From AP-15 sp963755435 (GTDB taxonomy: Bacteria; Pseudomonadota; Alphaproteobacteria; ATCC43930; CGMCC-115725), in assembly GCA_963755435.1 (NCBI GenBank), contig CAVWJX010000016.1, positions 9,172-73,171 of the forward strand: a DNA stretch of 64,000 nt, written 5' to 3'. The notes under the pieces are model-generated. The model saw nothing but the letters and a program-made list of their open reading frames with translations. It had not been told where the DNA came from and did no database searches. This document shows, in pieces, positions 52,444 through 61,443 of the stretch (its first letter is position 1; every line of letters starts with the position of its first letter). Both the position numbers and the translations under genes were made by a program.

Positions 52444-53177
52444 GGGTGCTGCTCGAAGGGATCGCGATCTGCAAGAGCTACGGCACGGAGGACGTGCTGA
52501 AGGGGGTGGACCTCGAGGTCCGCGAAGGCGAATGCCTGGTCGTGATCGGGCCGTCCGGCTCGGGGAAATCGACGCTGCTCAAATGCCTTAACCTGTTGGA
52601 GCCGATCTCGTCCGGCCGAATTCGGTTCGAGGGCGAGGAGATCGCGCATTTGCGGCGCAGTGCCGCGGTCGCGGTGCGCCGGCGCATCGGCATGGTGTTC
52701 CAGAGCTTCGAATTGTTTCAGCACCTGAGTGCCGAGGACAACATCGCACTGGCAAGGGTTCGCGTGCACAAGGACGAGCCGGCGCGGGCGCGCGAACTGG
52801 CGCGCCACCTGCTGCGCAAGGTGCACCTGCCCGACAAGGCGGAAATGTACCCGGACGAATTGTCTGGCGGGCAGCAGCAACGCGTCGCGATCGCCCGCGC
52901 GCTCGCGATGCAGCCGGCGCTGATGCTCTACGACGAACCGACCAGCGCGCTCGACCCCGAGACCGTCGGCGAGGTGCTCGATGCGATGCAGGAGCTTGCC
53001 GATGAAGGGATGACCAGCATTGTCGTGACCCATGAGATGAGCTTCGCGCGGCGCGCCGCCGACCGGGTGATCTTTCTCGACGGCGGTAAGATCGCGCATA
53101 GCGGCGCAGCCGGGAAATTTTTCTCCGACGAGGTTCCCGATCGGGTGGCACGGTTTCTCGGACGCATCAGAGGATGA
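52440..53177 (+). CDS. Polar amino-acid ABC transporter ATPase (HisP/GlnQ-like)
   Basis: A 245-residue ATPase. Walker A is IGPSGSGKST, Q-loop MVFQSFELFQHL, signature LSGGQQQRVAIARAL, Walker B LMLYDEPTSALD and switch histidine VVTHEMSFARR. It is intact while its binding protein and permease are damaged, so the transporter as a whole probably does not work. GTG at 52440 overlaps the permease stop. It is followed by an LLM monooxygenase gene 82 bases on. Confidence 0.9.
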   Translation: MRVLLEGIAICKSYGTEDVLKGVDLEVREGECLVVIGPSGSGKSTLLKCLNLLEPISSGRIRFEGEEIAHLRRSAAVAVRRRIGMVFQSFELFQHLSAEDNIALARVRVHKDEPARARELARHLLRKVHLPDKAEMYPDELSGGQQQRVAIARALAMQPALMLYDEPTSALDPETVGEVLDAMQELADEGMTSIVVTHEMSFARRAADRVIFLDGGKIAHSGAAGKFFSDEVPDRVARFLGRIRG

Positions 53178-53259
53178 GCGGGCGATTGCGGGCTCGGCGA
53201 CGGCGGTCTTGGGGACCGCGGCCGGGACCACGGCGCCTCTCACGATTGTAGGCTCAGCG

Positions 53260-54612
53260 ATGACAAAGCGCATGCATCTCGCCTTCGACCTCTCCTACAT
53301 CCACATGGAGGGTCGCTGGCGAATGCCGGGTGCCTGGCGCGGACGCAACTATCCCGACGTCGGCGAGTTCGAAGAAATCGCGCGCATCGCCGAACGCGGT
53401 CTCCTCGACATGTTGTTCTCCGGTGACGGCACCGGGGTCCCGAGCACCTGGCAAGGGAGCCGCGATGCCGCGGTGCGCTGGGGCGTGTCGTGGCCGCGGC
53501 AAGATCTGGCGCCGCTCTCGGTTGCGATGTCGCGAGTGACCGAGCATCTCGGCTTCGGCGTCACCTATTCGACGACGTTTATGCACCCCTATTACTTGGC
53601 GCGGCTGTTCAACTCGCTCGACCACGTGACCGGGGGACGCATCGCCTTCAATGTGATCACATCGACGCGGCGATCCGATTTCGCCAATTACGGCTATGAC
53701 GATCTCGTTGATCACGACGAGCGCTATGACCGGATGGAGGAATTCATCGACGTCTGCCGCGCTCTCTGGGATTCGGTCGAGCCGGACGCCATGCTGTGGG
53801 ACCGGGAGACGGGCAGGGTCGCCGATCCCGCGAAGCTGCACGATGTCGAGCACCGCGGCCGGTTCTTCAAGGTCAAGGGGCCGCTCAACACGCCGCCTTC
53901 GCCGCAGGGAAGGCCGGTGCTGCTGCAAGCCGGCAGCTCGCCGCGCGGCATCCGCGCCTCGGCCTATGTCGCCGACATGGCGTTCGGCCCGGACATGCCG
54001 CTCACATTGCAAATCGCGCAGCGCGAGGCGCTCGACGCGGCCGTGACGGCGCTCGGCCGCGACCCCGAAAGTATGGGCATCGTATGGCAGCAGCCCTGTG
54101 TCGTCGCCGAGACCGAGCGCGAGGCGCTGGCGCGGCGCGAGCTGTTGCTGTCGGCGATCCCGGCCGAGGGGGTCGGGGTCTATCTGTCGCACAATTCGGG
54201 ATATGATTTTTCGACCTTGCCGCACCGCTTCACGCTCGGCGAGCTGCACCGCGAGATCATCGCCAGCCAGGCGTCCCCCGGCGGCTTCATGCGCGAAATG
54301 GTGGCGCAGCTCGGCGCCGACGCCGAGATTACCCGCGCGGAATTTTTCGACCATGGCCGGCAGTTCGCGACCAGCTACGCAAGGACGGTCGCGGGGACCG
54401 CCCCGCAAGTCGCCGATCACCTCGAAGAAGTGTTCGAGGCGACCGGCAGCCGCGGCGGCTTCATGCTGGGCCATGTCGTGTCGATGCCAGGCGACCTCGC
54501 GGCGATCGTCGATCTCTTGGTGCCGGAGCTGCAGCGGCGCGGTCGGTTCCGCCGCGAATACAAGGGAACACGCTGCGCCAGAACCTGTTCGACGACGATT
54601 AGACCAGAGTGA
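53260..54612 (+). CDS. LLM-class flavin monooxygenase, NtaA/DszA type (frameshift in the last residues)
   Basis: A reduced-flavin monooxygenase of about 450 residues. It starts MTKRMHLAFDLSYIHMEG and has AERGLLDMLFSGDG, MHPYYLARLFNSLDHVTGGR, FNVITSTRRSDFANYGYDD and RPVLLQAGSSPRG. The end RREYKGTRCARTC is out of frame. One G is missing near 54565; restoring it gives YKGNTLRQNLFDDD and a stop at 54602, the usual end for this family. The damage is confined to the tail and may not abolish activity. Promoter probably within 53178-53259 or shared with the ABC genes. Confidence 0.85.
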   Translation: MTKRMHLAFDLSYIHMEGRWRMPGAWRGRNYPDVGEFEEIARIAERGLLDMLFSGDGTGVPSTWQGSRDAAVRWGVSWPRQDLAPLSVAMSRVTEHLGFGVTYSTTFMHPYYLARLFNSLDHVTGGRIAFNVITSTRRSDFANYGYDDLVDHDERYDRMEEFIDVCRALWDSVEPDAMLWDRETGRVADPAKLHDVEHRGRFFKVKGPLNTPPSPQGRPVLLQAGSSPRGIRASAYVADMAFGPDMPLTLQIAQREALDAAVTALGRDPESMGIVWQQPCVVAETEREALARRELLLSAIPAEGVGVYLSHNSGYDFSTLPHRFTLGELHREIIASQASPGGFMREMVAQLGADAEITRAEFFDHGRQFATSYARTVAGTAPQVADHLEEVFEATGSRGGFMLGHVVSMPGDLAAIVDLLVPELQRRGRFRREYKGTRCARTCSTTIRPE

Positions 54613-55394
54613 GAGCGCACCGCCAATTGCCGCTGGGCACGGTAAAATTTCACCTCGAGTCTCATCGTGTTTGGAGACCGCTCGAGACAGGCCCGATCCC
54701 CGGCGCGGTCCGCGCGTGGTTCAGTACATTGTTCCCAGATATTTCCGGCCGGGTGCGGCGTTCTTCGGCACGGCGAGCGGCGCTTTTGCCGCCGCGGTTC
54801 CCCGAGGCTGAACCCAGAGAGCGAGACCGCGCCGCGCAAGCGGGCGCCGCCATGCAGTCTCTCACGGATCAGATCCACCTGCAGAGCGTCGAGTTCAAAG
54901 TCGACGATCGGCAGAATTGTCCGCAAAGGGCCCGACGATCTCGCCATCACGTCGCTTCCTCTGCGGTGCAGTGGACCCGCTCGTGGCACTGCTCAATCGC
55001 TCTGTTGTACCGGGCCAGCATATTTTGGGGTTTTTTGGTTTTAATCACTTGACAGATGTATTGATCATCAGCTGCCCTGGCTAGGAGAAAAAATCGCCAG
55101 GGCGTTTTCTAGAGCCATTTCGGCAGAATAACCTTTATTTTCGATAAATTAGGTCGAAAAAAGATCGTCAGCTGATGCTCTGACCCTGACGATATCGGAC
55201 GAAGACTGTCAATACGGCGGCATATCGTCAGCGGGCGCGTCGGCCGCCATCTGTACCGGCCGATAGCTGCCGGTACGGTACTGAGCGATCTTTTTTAGAT
55301 CGGTATCCTTATACCGTTTTTCGGGATGCTGCGGGATGGCATGGGACGGGCCAAAATCATTCCCACTCTATGGTTCTAAGTGATGATAACGCGC
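54613..55394. other. Stretch without a recognisable gene
   Basis: About 780 bases hold no gene I can name. A minus-strand open frame (54417-54989) includes RTILPIVDFELDALQVDLI, which looks protein-like, but it has no family match in my memory and runs through the LLM gene tail. From about 55020 the sequence becomes AT-rich. A hairpin at 55074-55107 is listed separately. Confidence 0.5.
55074..55107 (+). terminator. Candidate intrinsic terminator
   Basis: GCCCTGGC at 55074-55081 and GCCAGGGC at 55096-55103 form a perfect 8-bp GC-rich stem around a 14-base loop, followed by GTTTT. This fits a factor-independent terminator for plus-strand transcription leaving the LLM gene, although it lies about 460 bases downstream of that gene's stop and the T-run is short. 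Confidence 0.45.
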
Positions 55395-55610
55395 TGGTTC
55401 ATAAGCGCAATTTTTTTGCACCGACAAAGAACCGACTCCCCAATCCGTCAAAAATTCGGGCTCTTGATTTCAAAAGCGAATTTCGACGATCCGCGATTTG
55501 CTCGGTTTCAGCGACTATCGGTATCGGTCGGTCGATTCTCCAAATCTTCTGCGAGAGCGGCGTCACCAGGTTGGCCCAAAAAAAGACCGTCAGCGATGGC
55601 GAACCGGTTC
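55395..55610. repeat. Diverged repeat, copy 1
   Basis: The region 55430-55540 matches 57795-57905 at roughly three bases in four by eye. Shared words include CGGTTTCAGCGACTATCG, AATTTCG and ATCCGTCA. A weaker match extends to the AAAAAAGA.CGTCA region on one side and to the GCGCAATTTTTTTGC hairpin-like sequence on the other. Copies 1 and 2 lie in the same orientation and bracket the ArsR-SRPBCC-DHFR cassette. Confidence 0.6.
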
Positions 55611-55705
55611 GATGCTGCTGGGACATCCGCCGCGCCCCGTTGCCAAAGTTTGCGTCATCTCAGAGCGCTGCTGACCTCGGCAGGGGAGCGCTGAGGTCAA
55701 GACGG

Positions 55706-56326
55706 TTACCGCTCCCGGACTGCGTAGGTTAGGTGGGTCACCCGCTGCGTCGGCTCCGCGCGGACCAGTTCCAGGGCCACGCGGCCCGCGTCGATGCCCT
55801 CGAACAGGCGGATCCCCGAGCCGAACAGCACGGGCGACAGCGCGATCGAGAACTCGTCGATCAAGCCGGCTTTCACGTACTCCAGGATCGTTGCACCGCC
55901 GCCCGCGACGCGGACGTCGCGGTCGCCGGCGGCCTCGCGGGCCTGGTCGAGCGCCGACACGACGCCGTCGTTCACAAAGTGGAAGGTGGTCCCACCCAGT
56001 CGCTCCCAAGGAGCACGTTTCTCGTGAGTCACGACGAACACCGGCGTGTGGAACGGCGCGTCCTCCGGCCACATCTGCTCGCCGGCGTCGAACATGTGCT
56101 TGCCCATCACGCTCGCGCCGGTGCGCTCGAACGTCTCGCGCGCAATGTCGTTTTCGCGTCCCTCCTCGCCCCCTCGCCGAGCTTCAGGTTCTCGCAGAAG
56201 AAACCGCAGCGGGAAGGCCCATGCCTGCAGCTCCATCCATTGCTGCCCCATCAACTCTCCGGGAGGCCCGGGCGCGATGAAACCGTCCAGCGACATAGAC
56301 ACGCTGAAGAACACCTTTCCAGCCAT
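55706..56326 (-). CDS. Dihydrofolate-reductase-like (RibD C-terminal domain) family protein
   Basis: A 206-residue protein of the YyaP/YwjB group. Motifs are VFFSVSMSLDGFIAPGPP near the N-terminus, ASVMGKHMFDAGEQMW, HTPVFVVTHEKRAPW and VAGGGATILEYVKAGLIDEF, ending LSPVLFGSGIRLFEGI. The fold binds NADPH; natural substrates of this subgroup are unclear. Its ATG overlaps the stop of the SRPBCC gene upstream (TGATG), so the three genes ArsR, SRPBCC and this one form a coupled operon. Intact. Confidence 0.87.
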   Translation of the reverse strand: MAGKVFFSVSMSLDGFIAPGPPGELMGQQWMELQAWAFPLRFLLREPEARRGGEEGRENDIARETFERTGASVMGKHMFDAGEQMWPEDAPFHTPVFVVTHEKRAPWERLGGTTFHFVNDGVVSALDQAREAAGDRDVRVAGGGATILEYVKAGLIDEFSIALSPVLFGSGIRLFEGIDAGRVALELVRAEPTQRVTHLTYAVRER

Positions 56327-56833
56327 CAGTCCTCAACTCCCTTTGGAATGATCCCGGTGACGTAGGCAGCCAGCTTGCTCAGGGTCTGCTGGCCGCCCTC
56401 GATCGCGCGGTACTTCTTGACCGCCTCGTCGCGCATTTCCTTGGTTGGGAACACCGTTCGCATCTCGATCCGGGTCGCCGCGCCGTCGGGGGCGAACGTG
56501 AGGACCGAACTCGAAGGCGTTCGGGTCGTCGCGGAACTCGCCGTGCAGCATCGCGATCCGCTCCGGCGGGGCGATCTCGGTGTAGGAGATCCACTCCTGG
56601 AAGTCCGTCCCGTCCGGTCCGTGCATCACGAAGTCCCACGCCCCGCCGATGCGGAACTCGAACGCCCGCGTGGTGGTGGTGAACCCCTCCGGTCCCCACC
56701 ATCGCGACAGGTGCCGGATTTCAGTAAAGACCTCGAACACCAGCTCCCGTGGGGCGCTGATGACCCGGGAGATCACGATCTCGCGGTCGGCCGTCGCTGA
56801 CTGCGCTGGCGCGTCCCGTCCTGTCGCTGCCAT
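56326..56833 (-). pseudogene. AHSA1-type SRPBCC protein (one frameshift)
   Basis: From ATG 56833: IVISRVISAPRELVFEVFTE, HLSRWWGPEGFTTTT, GGAWDFVMHGPDGTDFQEWI and PERIAMLHGEFRDDPNAFE, all typical of the AHSA1-like START-fold family. Near 56512 the frame shifts. The continuation in the next frame reads LTFAPDGAATRIEMRTVFP and ends QQTLSKLAAYVTGIIPKGVE at 56326. The family binds small hydrophobic ligands; paired with ArsR repressors it is thought to be their target. The gene starts 3 bases after the ArsR stop. Confidence 0.82.
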
Positions 56834-56836
56834 CGG

Positions 56837-57178
56837 TCACTTCTCCTTCCTTGCCTTTTTGAGGTCCTGCACGTACGCGTCCAGCCGGTGGAAGCTCTCG
56901 TTCCAGAACCCCTCGAACCCGCCGGTCCACTCGTGGACCGCTCGCAACTCGCGGGCGTCAAGGCCATACAGGCGCTGCTTGCCTGCCTTGCGGTCCCGAA
57001 CGAGCCCGACCTCCCGGAGCACCCGCAGGTGTTTGGACGCCCCCGGCTGGCTCATCCCCAGCTCCTGGGCCAACTCGTTCACCGGCCGCTCTCCCGCCCG
57101 CAGCAGTAGCAGGATATCCCGGCGCTGCGGCTCGGCGATCGCGTTGAAGACGTCCGACGTCGTCGCTGCTCGTGCCAT
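56837..57178 (-). CDS. ArsR-family transcriptional repressor
   Basis: A 113-residue winged-helix protein: SDVFNAIAEPQRRDILLLLR, the recognition region ELAQELGMSQPGASKHLRVL and the wing VGLVRDRKAGKQRLYGLDA. No metal-binding ELCVCD-type motif is seen, so it belongs to the non-metal ArsR group that regulates an adjacent SRPBCC gene. The ATG at 57178 follows the AT-rich promoter with a dyad. It probably represses its own operon. Confidence 0.88.
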   Translation of the reverse strand: MARAATTSDVFNAIAEPQRRDILLLLRAGERPVNELAQELGMSQPGASKHLRVLREVGLVRDRKAGKQRLYGLDARELRAVHEWTGGFEGFWNESFHRLDAYVQDLKKARKEK

Positions 57179-57187
57179 GAGTGCTTT

Positions 57188-57211
57188 TATATACCCATAT
57201 TGGCATATGTA
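57188..57211 (-). promoter_or_regulatory. AT-rich promoter/operator of the ArsR operon
   Basis: The 24 bases just upstream of the ArsR start (10 bases from the ATG) contain CATATGCCAATATGGGTATAT on the coding strand, an imperfect dyad TATGCC-AATAT-GGGTATA. It is markedly AT-rich in a GC-rich genome. An operator overlapping the start region would suit autoregulation by the ArsR protein. Confidence 0.5.
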
Positions 57212-57754
57212 AAGCGGAGAAATCAGGCGGGTCTCGAGCACCGAACCGCTCGCCTCGCTGGGCTCGGCCTCGTCGTGGGCTATCTTGAGCAGCTGCGCAC
57301 CTTCCTGACCGGAGCGCCGACGCCAGCACATGATCAGACTTGCTATGGGCTATCGATCTTCTTCGGGAAGGTGCACCCTTTAACGCCATCCGCCGAAGAC
57401 CATTCGGAGGTTCTGATCGTTGCTCCAATCTGCACGAACGGCAGGATTGGGGCAGATGGGAATCTGCCCTAAGAAGTCTTGGATTGGGCGCGAAGCGGAC
57501 CCACCGATTTTTAACCTACGCTACGCGCCAGAGCTCTCTGGTCCAGGGAGAAGGCTTTACGCGGACTGAAAATCGGAGACATATTGCCTCCAAAGAGATC
57601 GTTATAAAGATAGCGGCGATGCAGTTGGCAGTTCGAGGAGATCACAGAGCAAAGGGTGAGCGGAGCGGCACGGAAAATTATCGTCAATTCTACGCCATTG
57701 CCGCCGTTTGTGTCCCTCACTCCCACTCAATCATTTTGAAGCATGGTAGCGAAT
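57212..57754. other. Stretch without a recognisable gene
   Basis: About 540 bases between the ArsR promoter and the second repeat copy. Open frames here have low-complexity or family-less translations and no ribosome-binding sites. GC is lower than in the flanking operons. I see no RNA gene. Confidence 0.5.
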
Positions 57755-57990
57755 TGATCTAACAACGCAGATTTTTCTGCGCATGCTAAAGAACACCATG
57801 CCCGATCCGTCAGAAATTCACGCTCTTGAATTCAAAGGAGAATTTCGCCGATTTGGAATCTGGTCGGTTTCAGCGACTATCGACAGCGATTGGTCGATTT
57901 TGCTCTGAGGGCTGCCGGCCGATCGATAGACCTCAACTACAAAAAAGAACGTCACGAGGCTGGCGCATCAACTTGTTTGAGCGCAGTGTC
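57755..57990. repeat. Diverged repeat, copy 2
   Basis: This copy matches 55395-55610 in the same orientation, clearest over 57795-57905. It begins with CGCAGATTTTTCTGCG, a perfect 6-bp hairpin, where copy 1 has GCGCAATTTTTTTGCAC. It contains the shared GGTTTCAGCGACTATCG. Its meaning is unknown; see the finding on the flanked cassette. Confidence 0.6.
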
Positions 57991-58098
57991 CAGAGCCCTT
58001 CGCCGTCTGCAGCTCCTTGGTGCGCAGGGCGACCTCGCGCTCAAGCTCCTGGGCGACATGCGGTTGCTGCCTCAGGTGTTGTGCGTCCTGCACACTGA

Positions 58099-59051
58099 TC
58101 ACGGCCTGATTTGCCGCCGCTCAGATGAGCAGTCTGCCAGTGTGAGTTCGACGGATCTGAGCTCCTCCGCGATTAGGCGTAGCCGCTCCTGGAGCCGCGG
58201 AGCGACGAAGTCGAGAAAGGCGCGCAGCTTCAGCGGCTGTTGCTGATGCGCTGCGTGTACGAGCTGCACAGGGAATGGTGGCGGCGCGTCAGATAATATG
58301 GGCACCAGAGTTGCAGCACGGACGCTCGCCGCTGCCTGATACGGCATCGCCCGCGCGACCCCGAGGCCGGCAACAGCACCGCCAATTACCCGTTCGGCTT
58401 TATTGATCGAAAAGCGAGGGGTGATCGAGAGTTGGTGGTTAGCACCTTCGCTCACAAAACTCCAATCCCGATAACGTTGCAGCCCTTCAAGCGCGATGCA
58501 GTCATGACCTGAAAGCGCGCGGCTCACCGCGTTGGCGGATATAGCCTAGGCTGGCGCACAGCACCCACTTGATCTCGCCGACACGACGCGCAACCAGAGC
58601 ACTGTCAGGCAGGCGTCCAATCCTCACCGCGGCGTAGATGTAGTTCTCGACCGGATCGATGACCCCATCGGACAGGACGAGCCGGACGGTGACCTCGGAT
58701 AGGCCGCAAGGAAGTCATGAACGACCGGCGCTGCGTTTCAGCACGCCGAACGCGATCGGCGCTGTTACCAACAGTTCGCCCCGCGGCGCGCAATACTCTC
58801 CGGCCGCCGGCCGCTCCGCCTCAGCCAACTCTTCCAGCACGCGACGGGCCGAAGCGACAAAAGCCGCCGGCTTCGGTCAGAAGCAGCTTGCGGCTGGTGC
58901 GTACCACCAATTGCGATCCCAGGTGCGCTTCGAGGTCGGACACCCGACGGCTCAGCGTCGGCAACGGAACAGCCAACGTTCGCGACGCAGCGGAGAGGCT
59001 ACCGCCGTCGGCCGCGGCAACCAGCGTGCGCATCGCCTCAAACCGATCCAT
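58099..59051 (-). pseudogene. LysR-family regulator, broken by frameshifts
   Basis: The helix-turn-helix is clear from ATG 59051: MDRFEAMRTLVAAADGGSLS, AASRTLAVPLPTLSRRVSDL and EAHLGSQLVVRTSRKLLLTE. The effector domain follows in other frames: APRGELLVTAPIAFGVL, then HDFLAAYPEVTVRLVLSDG, ALVARRVGEIKWVLCASLGY and PPPFPVQLVHAAHQQQPLKL to the end. At least three frame changes and a premature stop make it inactive. It is divergent from the AhpD-like gene, a common arrangement for LysR and its target. Confidence 0.8.
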
Positions 59052-59171
59052 TCTGCCTCTCGGATTACGGAAGTCAAACTCCCAACGATAGCGGCTACTG
59101 CTGTTTTGCGGAAGGGAATATGCGTTCGGGCAACAGCCAGTCACGGCTCAGCCGGCCAGGAGCAAAGGCCC

Positions 59172-59436
59172 ATGTCACGAATTCCGGTCCCGGCCATCGA
59201 GCATGCACCTACCGAGTCGCAGCCGCTGCTCTCTGGCGTGAAGAGCCGGCTCGGCAACGTGCCGAACATGTACCGGATCATGGCGAATAGCCCTGCGGCT
59301 CTGGAGGCTTTCTCGGCTTCTACAGTGCGCTGGATAAGGGCGACGTGGACCCTCTCACCCGCGAGCGCATTGCGTTGGCCGTGGCCGAGGCGAACGGGTG
59401 CGAATATTGCCTGTCGGCGCAGACGGCGTTTCCCCA
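59172..59436 (+). pseudogene. AhpD-like (carboxymuconolactone decarboxylase) gene, truncated
   Basis: ATG at 59172 behind AGGAG. RIPVPAIEHAPTESQPLLSG and LGNVPNMYRIMANSPAALEAF are followed, after a lost base near 59312, by GFYSALDKGDVDPLTRERIA and the redox motif CEYCLSAQT. The protein should continue for about 100 residues but is fused at about 59430 to part of an LLM monooxygenase. AhpD-like proteins are peroxidase-type thiol proteins with a CxxC pair, which is present here. Confidence 0.75.
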
Positions 59437-59654
59437 CCGTCGAGACCTCGAGAAATTCAACGAGCTGATCCGGATTATCGACGGATCCGGCATCGAACTG
59501 ATCGGCACCAACGACACCAGCTTTGTCGGTGGCGACGCCTATGTCCGCGCGACGCTGATTGCGGAGACCGCGGAAAATGCCCTGGTCGGCATCCATCCGA
59601 CCAATCAGCTGACCCGCGAGCCGCAGATCATGGCGGCTTTCATCGCGTCCTTCG
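59428..59654 (+). pseudogene. LLM monooxygenase fragment, N-terminal part, plus strand
   Basis: In frame with the AhpD-like piece the sequence becomes FPHRRDLEKFNELIRIIDGS, GIELIGTNDTSFVGGDAYVR and ENALVGIHPTNQLTREPQIM, typical of residues 20-100 of luciferase-like oxidoreductases. It stops matching at about 59654, where the opposite strand takes over with the next part of the same family. Confidence 0.65.
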
Positions 59655-60152
59655 AGACCGAACCGCATGGAGTGGTTGAGGATCGAGGACACCGAGGCGT
59701 GGATGCGTTCGATCGCCTTGTCCCGGTCGGCATCGAGCGACGAGCGGGTCGTGAACCACACCTCGACCTCGGCTGGATCACGACCTGCTTCGCGGGCGCC
59801 CGCGGCTATCCGCTCGATCGTGTCGGAGATCACCTCTGGCAGCAGGCCGGTACCGGCGATCACCCCGTCAAAAAGCCGCCCACCGAGATCCAAGGTCTTG
59901 GGCCCTTCGGCACACAGGGCGATCGGAATGCACTGGCGCACCGCTTCTGGATGCCAGCGGACACGCTGAGGCCGACCGTCATACGTTCCCGCTCCGGTCG
60001 CGATCACATCCCGCACGCAGGTGACATAGTCCGCGATCCTGGCGCGGCTCGCCGGCGCGAGGCCGATGTTGTAGATCGCGCTGTCACCGCTCGCGATGTC
60101 AAGGAAGGCTCGCCCGTCGGTCATATGCGCGCGCCGCCAGGGCGCTGCGGCG
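59655..60152 (-). pseudogene. LLM monooxygenase fragment, central part, minus strand
   Basis: The minus strand reads MTDGRAFLDIASGDSAIYNI, then PEAVRQCIPIALCAEGPKTL, RLFDGVIAGTGLLPEVISDT and ASVSSILNHSMRFGLEG. This is the part of the LLM fold that should follow the plus-strand fragment, so the gene appears to be split by a local inversion with a breakpoint near 59655. No start codon with a ribosome-binding site belongs to it. At its 5' side it is joined to a PanE fragment. Confidence 0.65.
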
Positions 60153-60189
60153 AGCTGCTGCTGATAGACACACATATGCACGTAGGCGG

Positions 60190-60293
60190 CAGCGAGAAGC
60201 GCACGAGAAAGGTGACGTCCCGACCGGCCTCAGCCAAACGCCCGCCGAAATACCCGCCAGTCGAACCGGCACCGACAACCAGGAGACGCATGT
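60190..60293 (-). pseudogene. N-terminal fragment of a ketopantoate reductase (PanE-like) gene
   Basis: ATG at 60293 gives MRLLVVGAGSTGGYFGGRLA followed by EAGRDVTFLVR: the GxGxxG Rossmann motif and second strand of 2-dehydropantoate 2-reductases. Only about 32 residues survive before the match ends and LLM sequence begins. It starts 19 bases after the stop of the GMC gene on the same strand. Confidence 0.65.
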
Positions 60294-60312
60294 CGTTCCT
60301 TCCTGTCGCTGT

Positions 60313-61443
60313 TCAGACCAGGGAGTTCGGGCTGCGCACGTAGTCCTTGATCGCATCGGCCGCCCAACAGGCCAGCATGCCGATCGTCTCGGTGGGGCCG
60401 TTCGCGGGGTTTTGCGGGAACGCGCTGCCGCCGACCACGAACAGATTCGAAACATCCCACGATTGCAGGTATTTATTCACGACGCTGGTCGATGGGTCGC
60501 TGCCCATCACGGCGCCGCCGACATTGTGCGTGCTCTGGTATCCGGTGATGCCGAAATGCGTGCCCTTGTTCTTGCCGCCCAGGCGCGAGCCGTTGAGCGC
60601 CCGGCCGATCTCGACGCAGCGCTCGTTCAGGTAGGTCATCATCCGCAAGTCGTTGTCGTTCCAGTCGAACGTCATGCGCAGCAAGGGCAGGCCGTAAGCG
60701 TCTTTGTAGGTGGGGTCGAGGTCGAGGTAGTTGTGCCGATAGCTCAGACAGGAGGCGTGAATGTGGATCGACATGCTTCGGCGGTAGTAATGGGCGACGG
60801 CTTTCTTCCATTCGCCTCCCCAACGCGGCGTGCCGGGCGGCACCTGCTTGCCCTTGATCGGCGTCGCGCCGCTGGTCGAGGTGTTGACATAGGCGCCGCC
60901 GATGAAGCCGAGCGGGCCGCGGTCGATCAGGTCGCCGTTGAATTCGTCGATCGACGTGTTGACCTGGCCGCCGCCGATGAACGGATTGAACTCGCGATCC
61001 TCGAAGAACACCTGCACCGAGCCGCCTTGCTGGTATGAGTAGTTGCGGCCGACCACCCCTTTGCCGGTGAGCGGATCGTAGGGCGTGCCGATGCCCGACA
61101 GCAGCAGCAGCCGCACGTTGCCAAAGCAATAGGCGCCCAGAACCACGATGCCGGCCGGCTGCTCGACCTCATTGCCGCGCGGGTCGATGTAGGTGACACC
61201 AGTGGCCTTCTTGCCGGTGGAGTCCCTGTTGACGCGCAGCACGTTGCACAGCGGACGCAACTCGAAATTAGGCTGCCGGGCGAGCGCGGGCAGCACCGCG
61301 GTGAGGGGATTGGCCTTGGCACCCTGCGCGCAGACATGGCTCGAGCAGAAGCCGCCGCGCGCGCATTCGAGCATCTGTACGCGGTAGAGGTTGCGGTAGT
61401 CCTGAGTCATCGCCGCGGTCGGGCCCTGGAACGGCTCCCGAGA
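60313..61443 (-). pseudogene. GMC-family flavin oxidoreductase lacking its N-terminal FAD domain
   Basis: About 375 residues of a GMC oxidoreductase: ECARGGFCSSHVCAQGAKAN, VVLGAYCFGNVRLLLLSGIG, HASCLSYRHNYLDLDPTYKD and the C-terminal FVVGGSAFPQNPANGPTETI. The catalytic-type His and Asn are in THNVGGAVMG and NPANGP. The N-terminal dinucleotide-binding motif (GxGxxG, about 150 residues) is missing because the frame runs into an adenylate-cyclase fragment at about 61443. Members with this pattern are membrane-linked sugar/gluconate-type dehydrogenase subunits. Confidence 0.78.

Noticed and set aside
54417..54989. 190-codon minus-strand open frame after the LLM gene
   Set aside because: Half of it is antisense to the LLM coding region, and the remaining part has no recognisable family or start signal.
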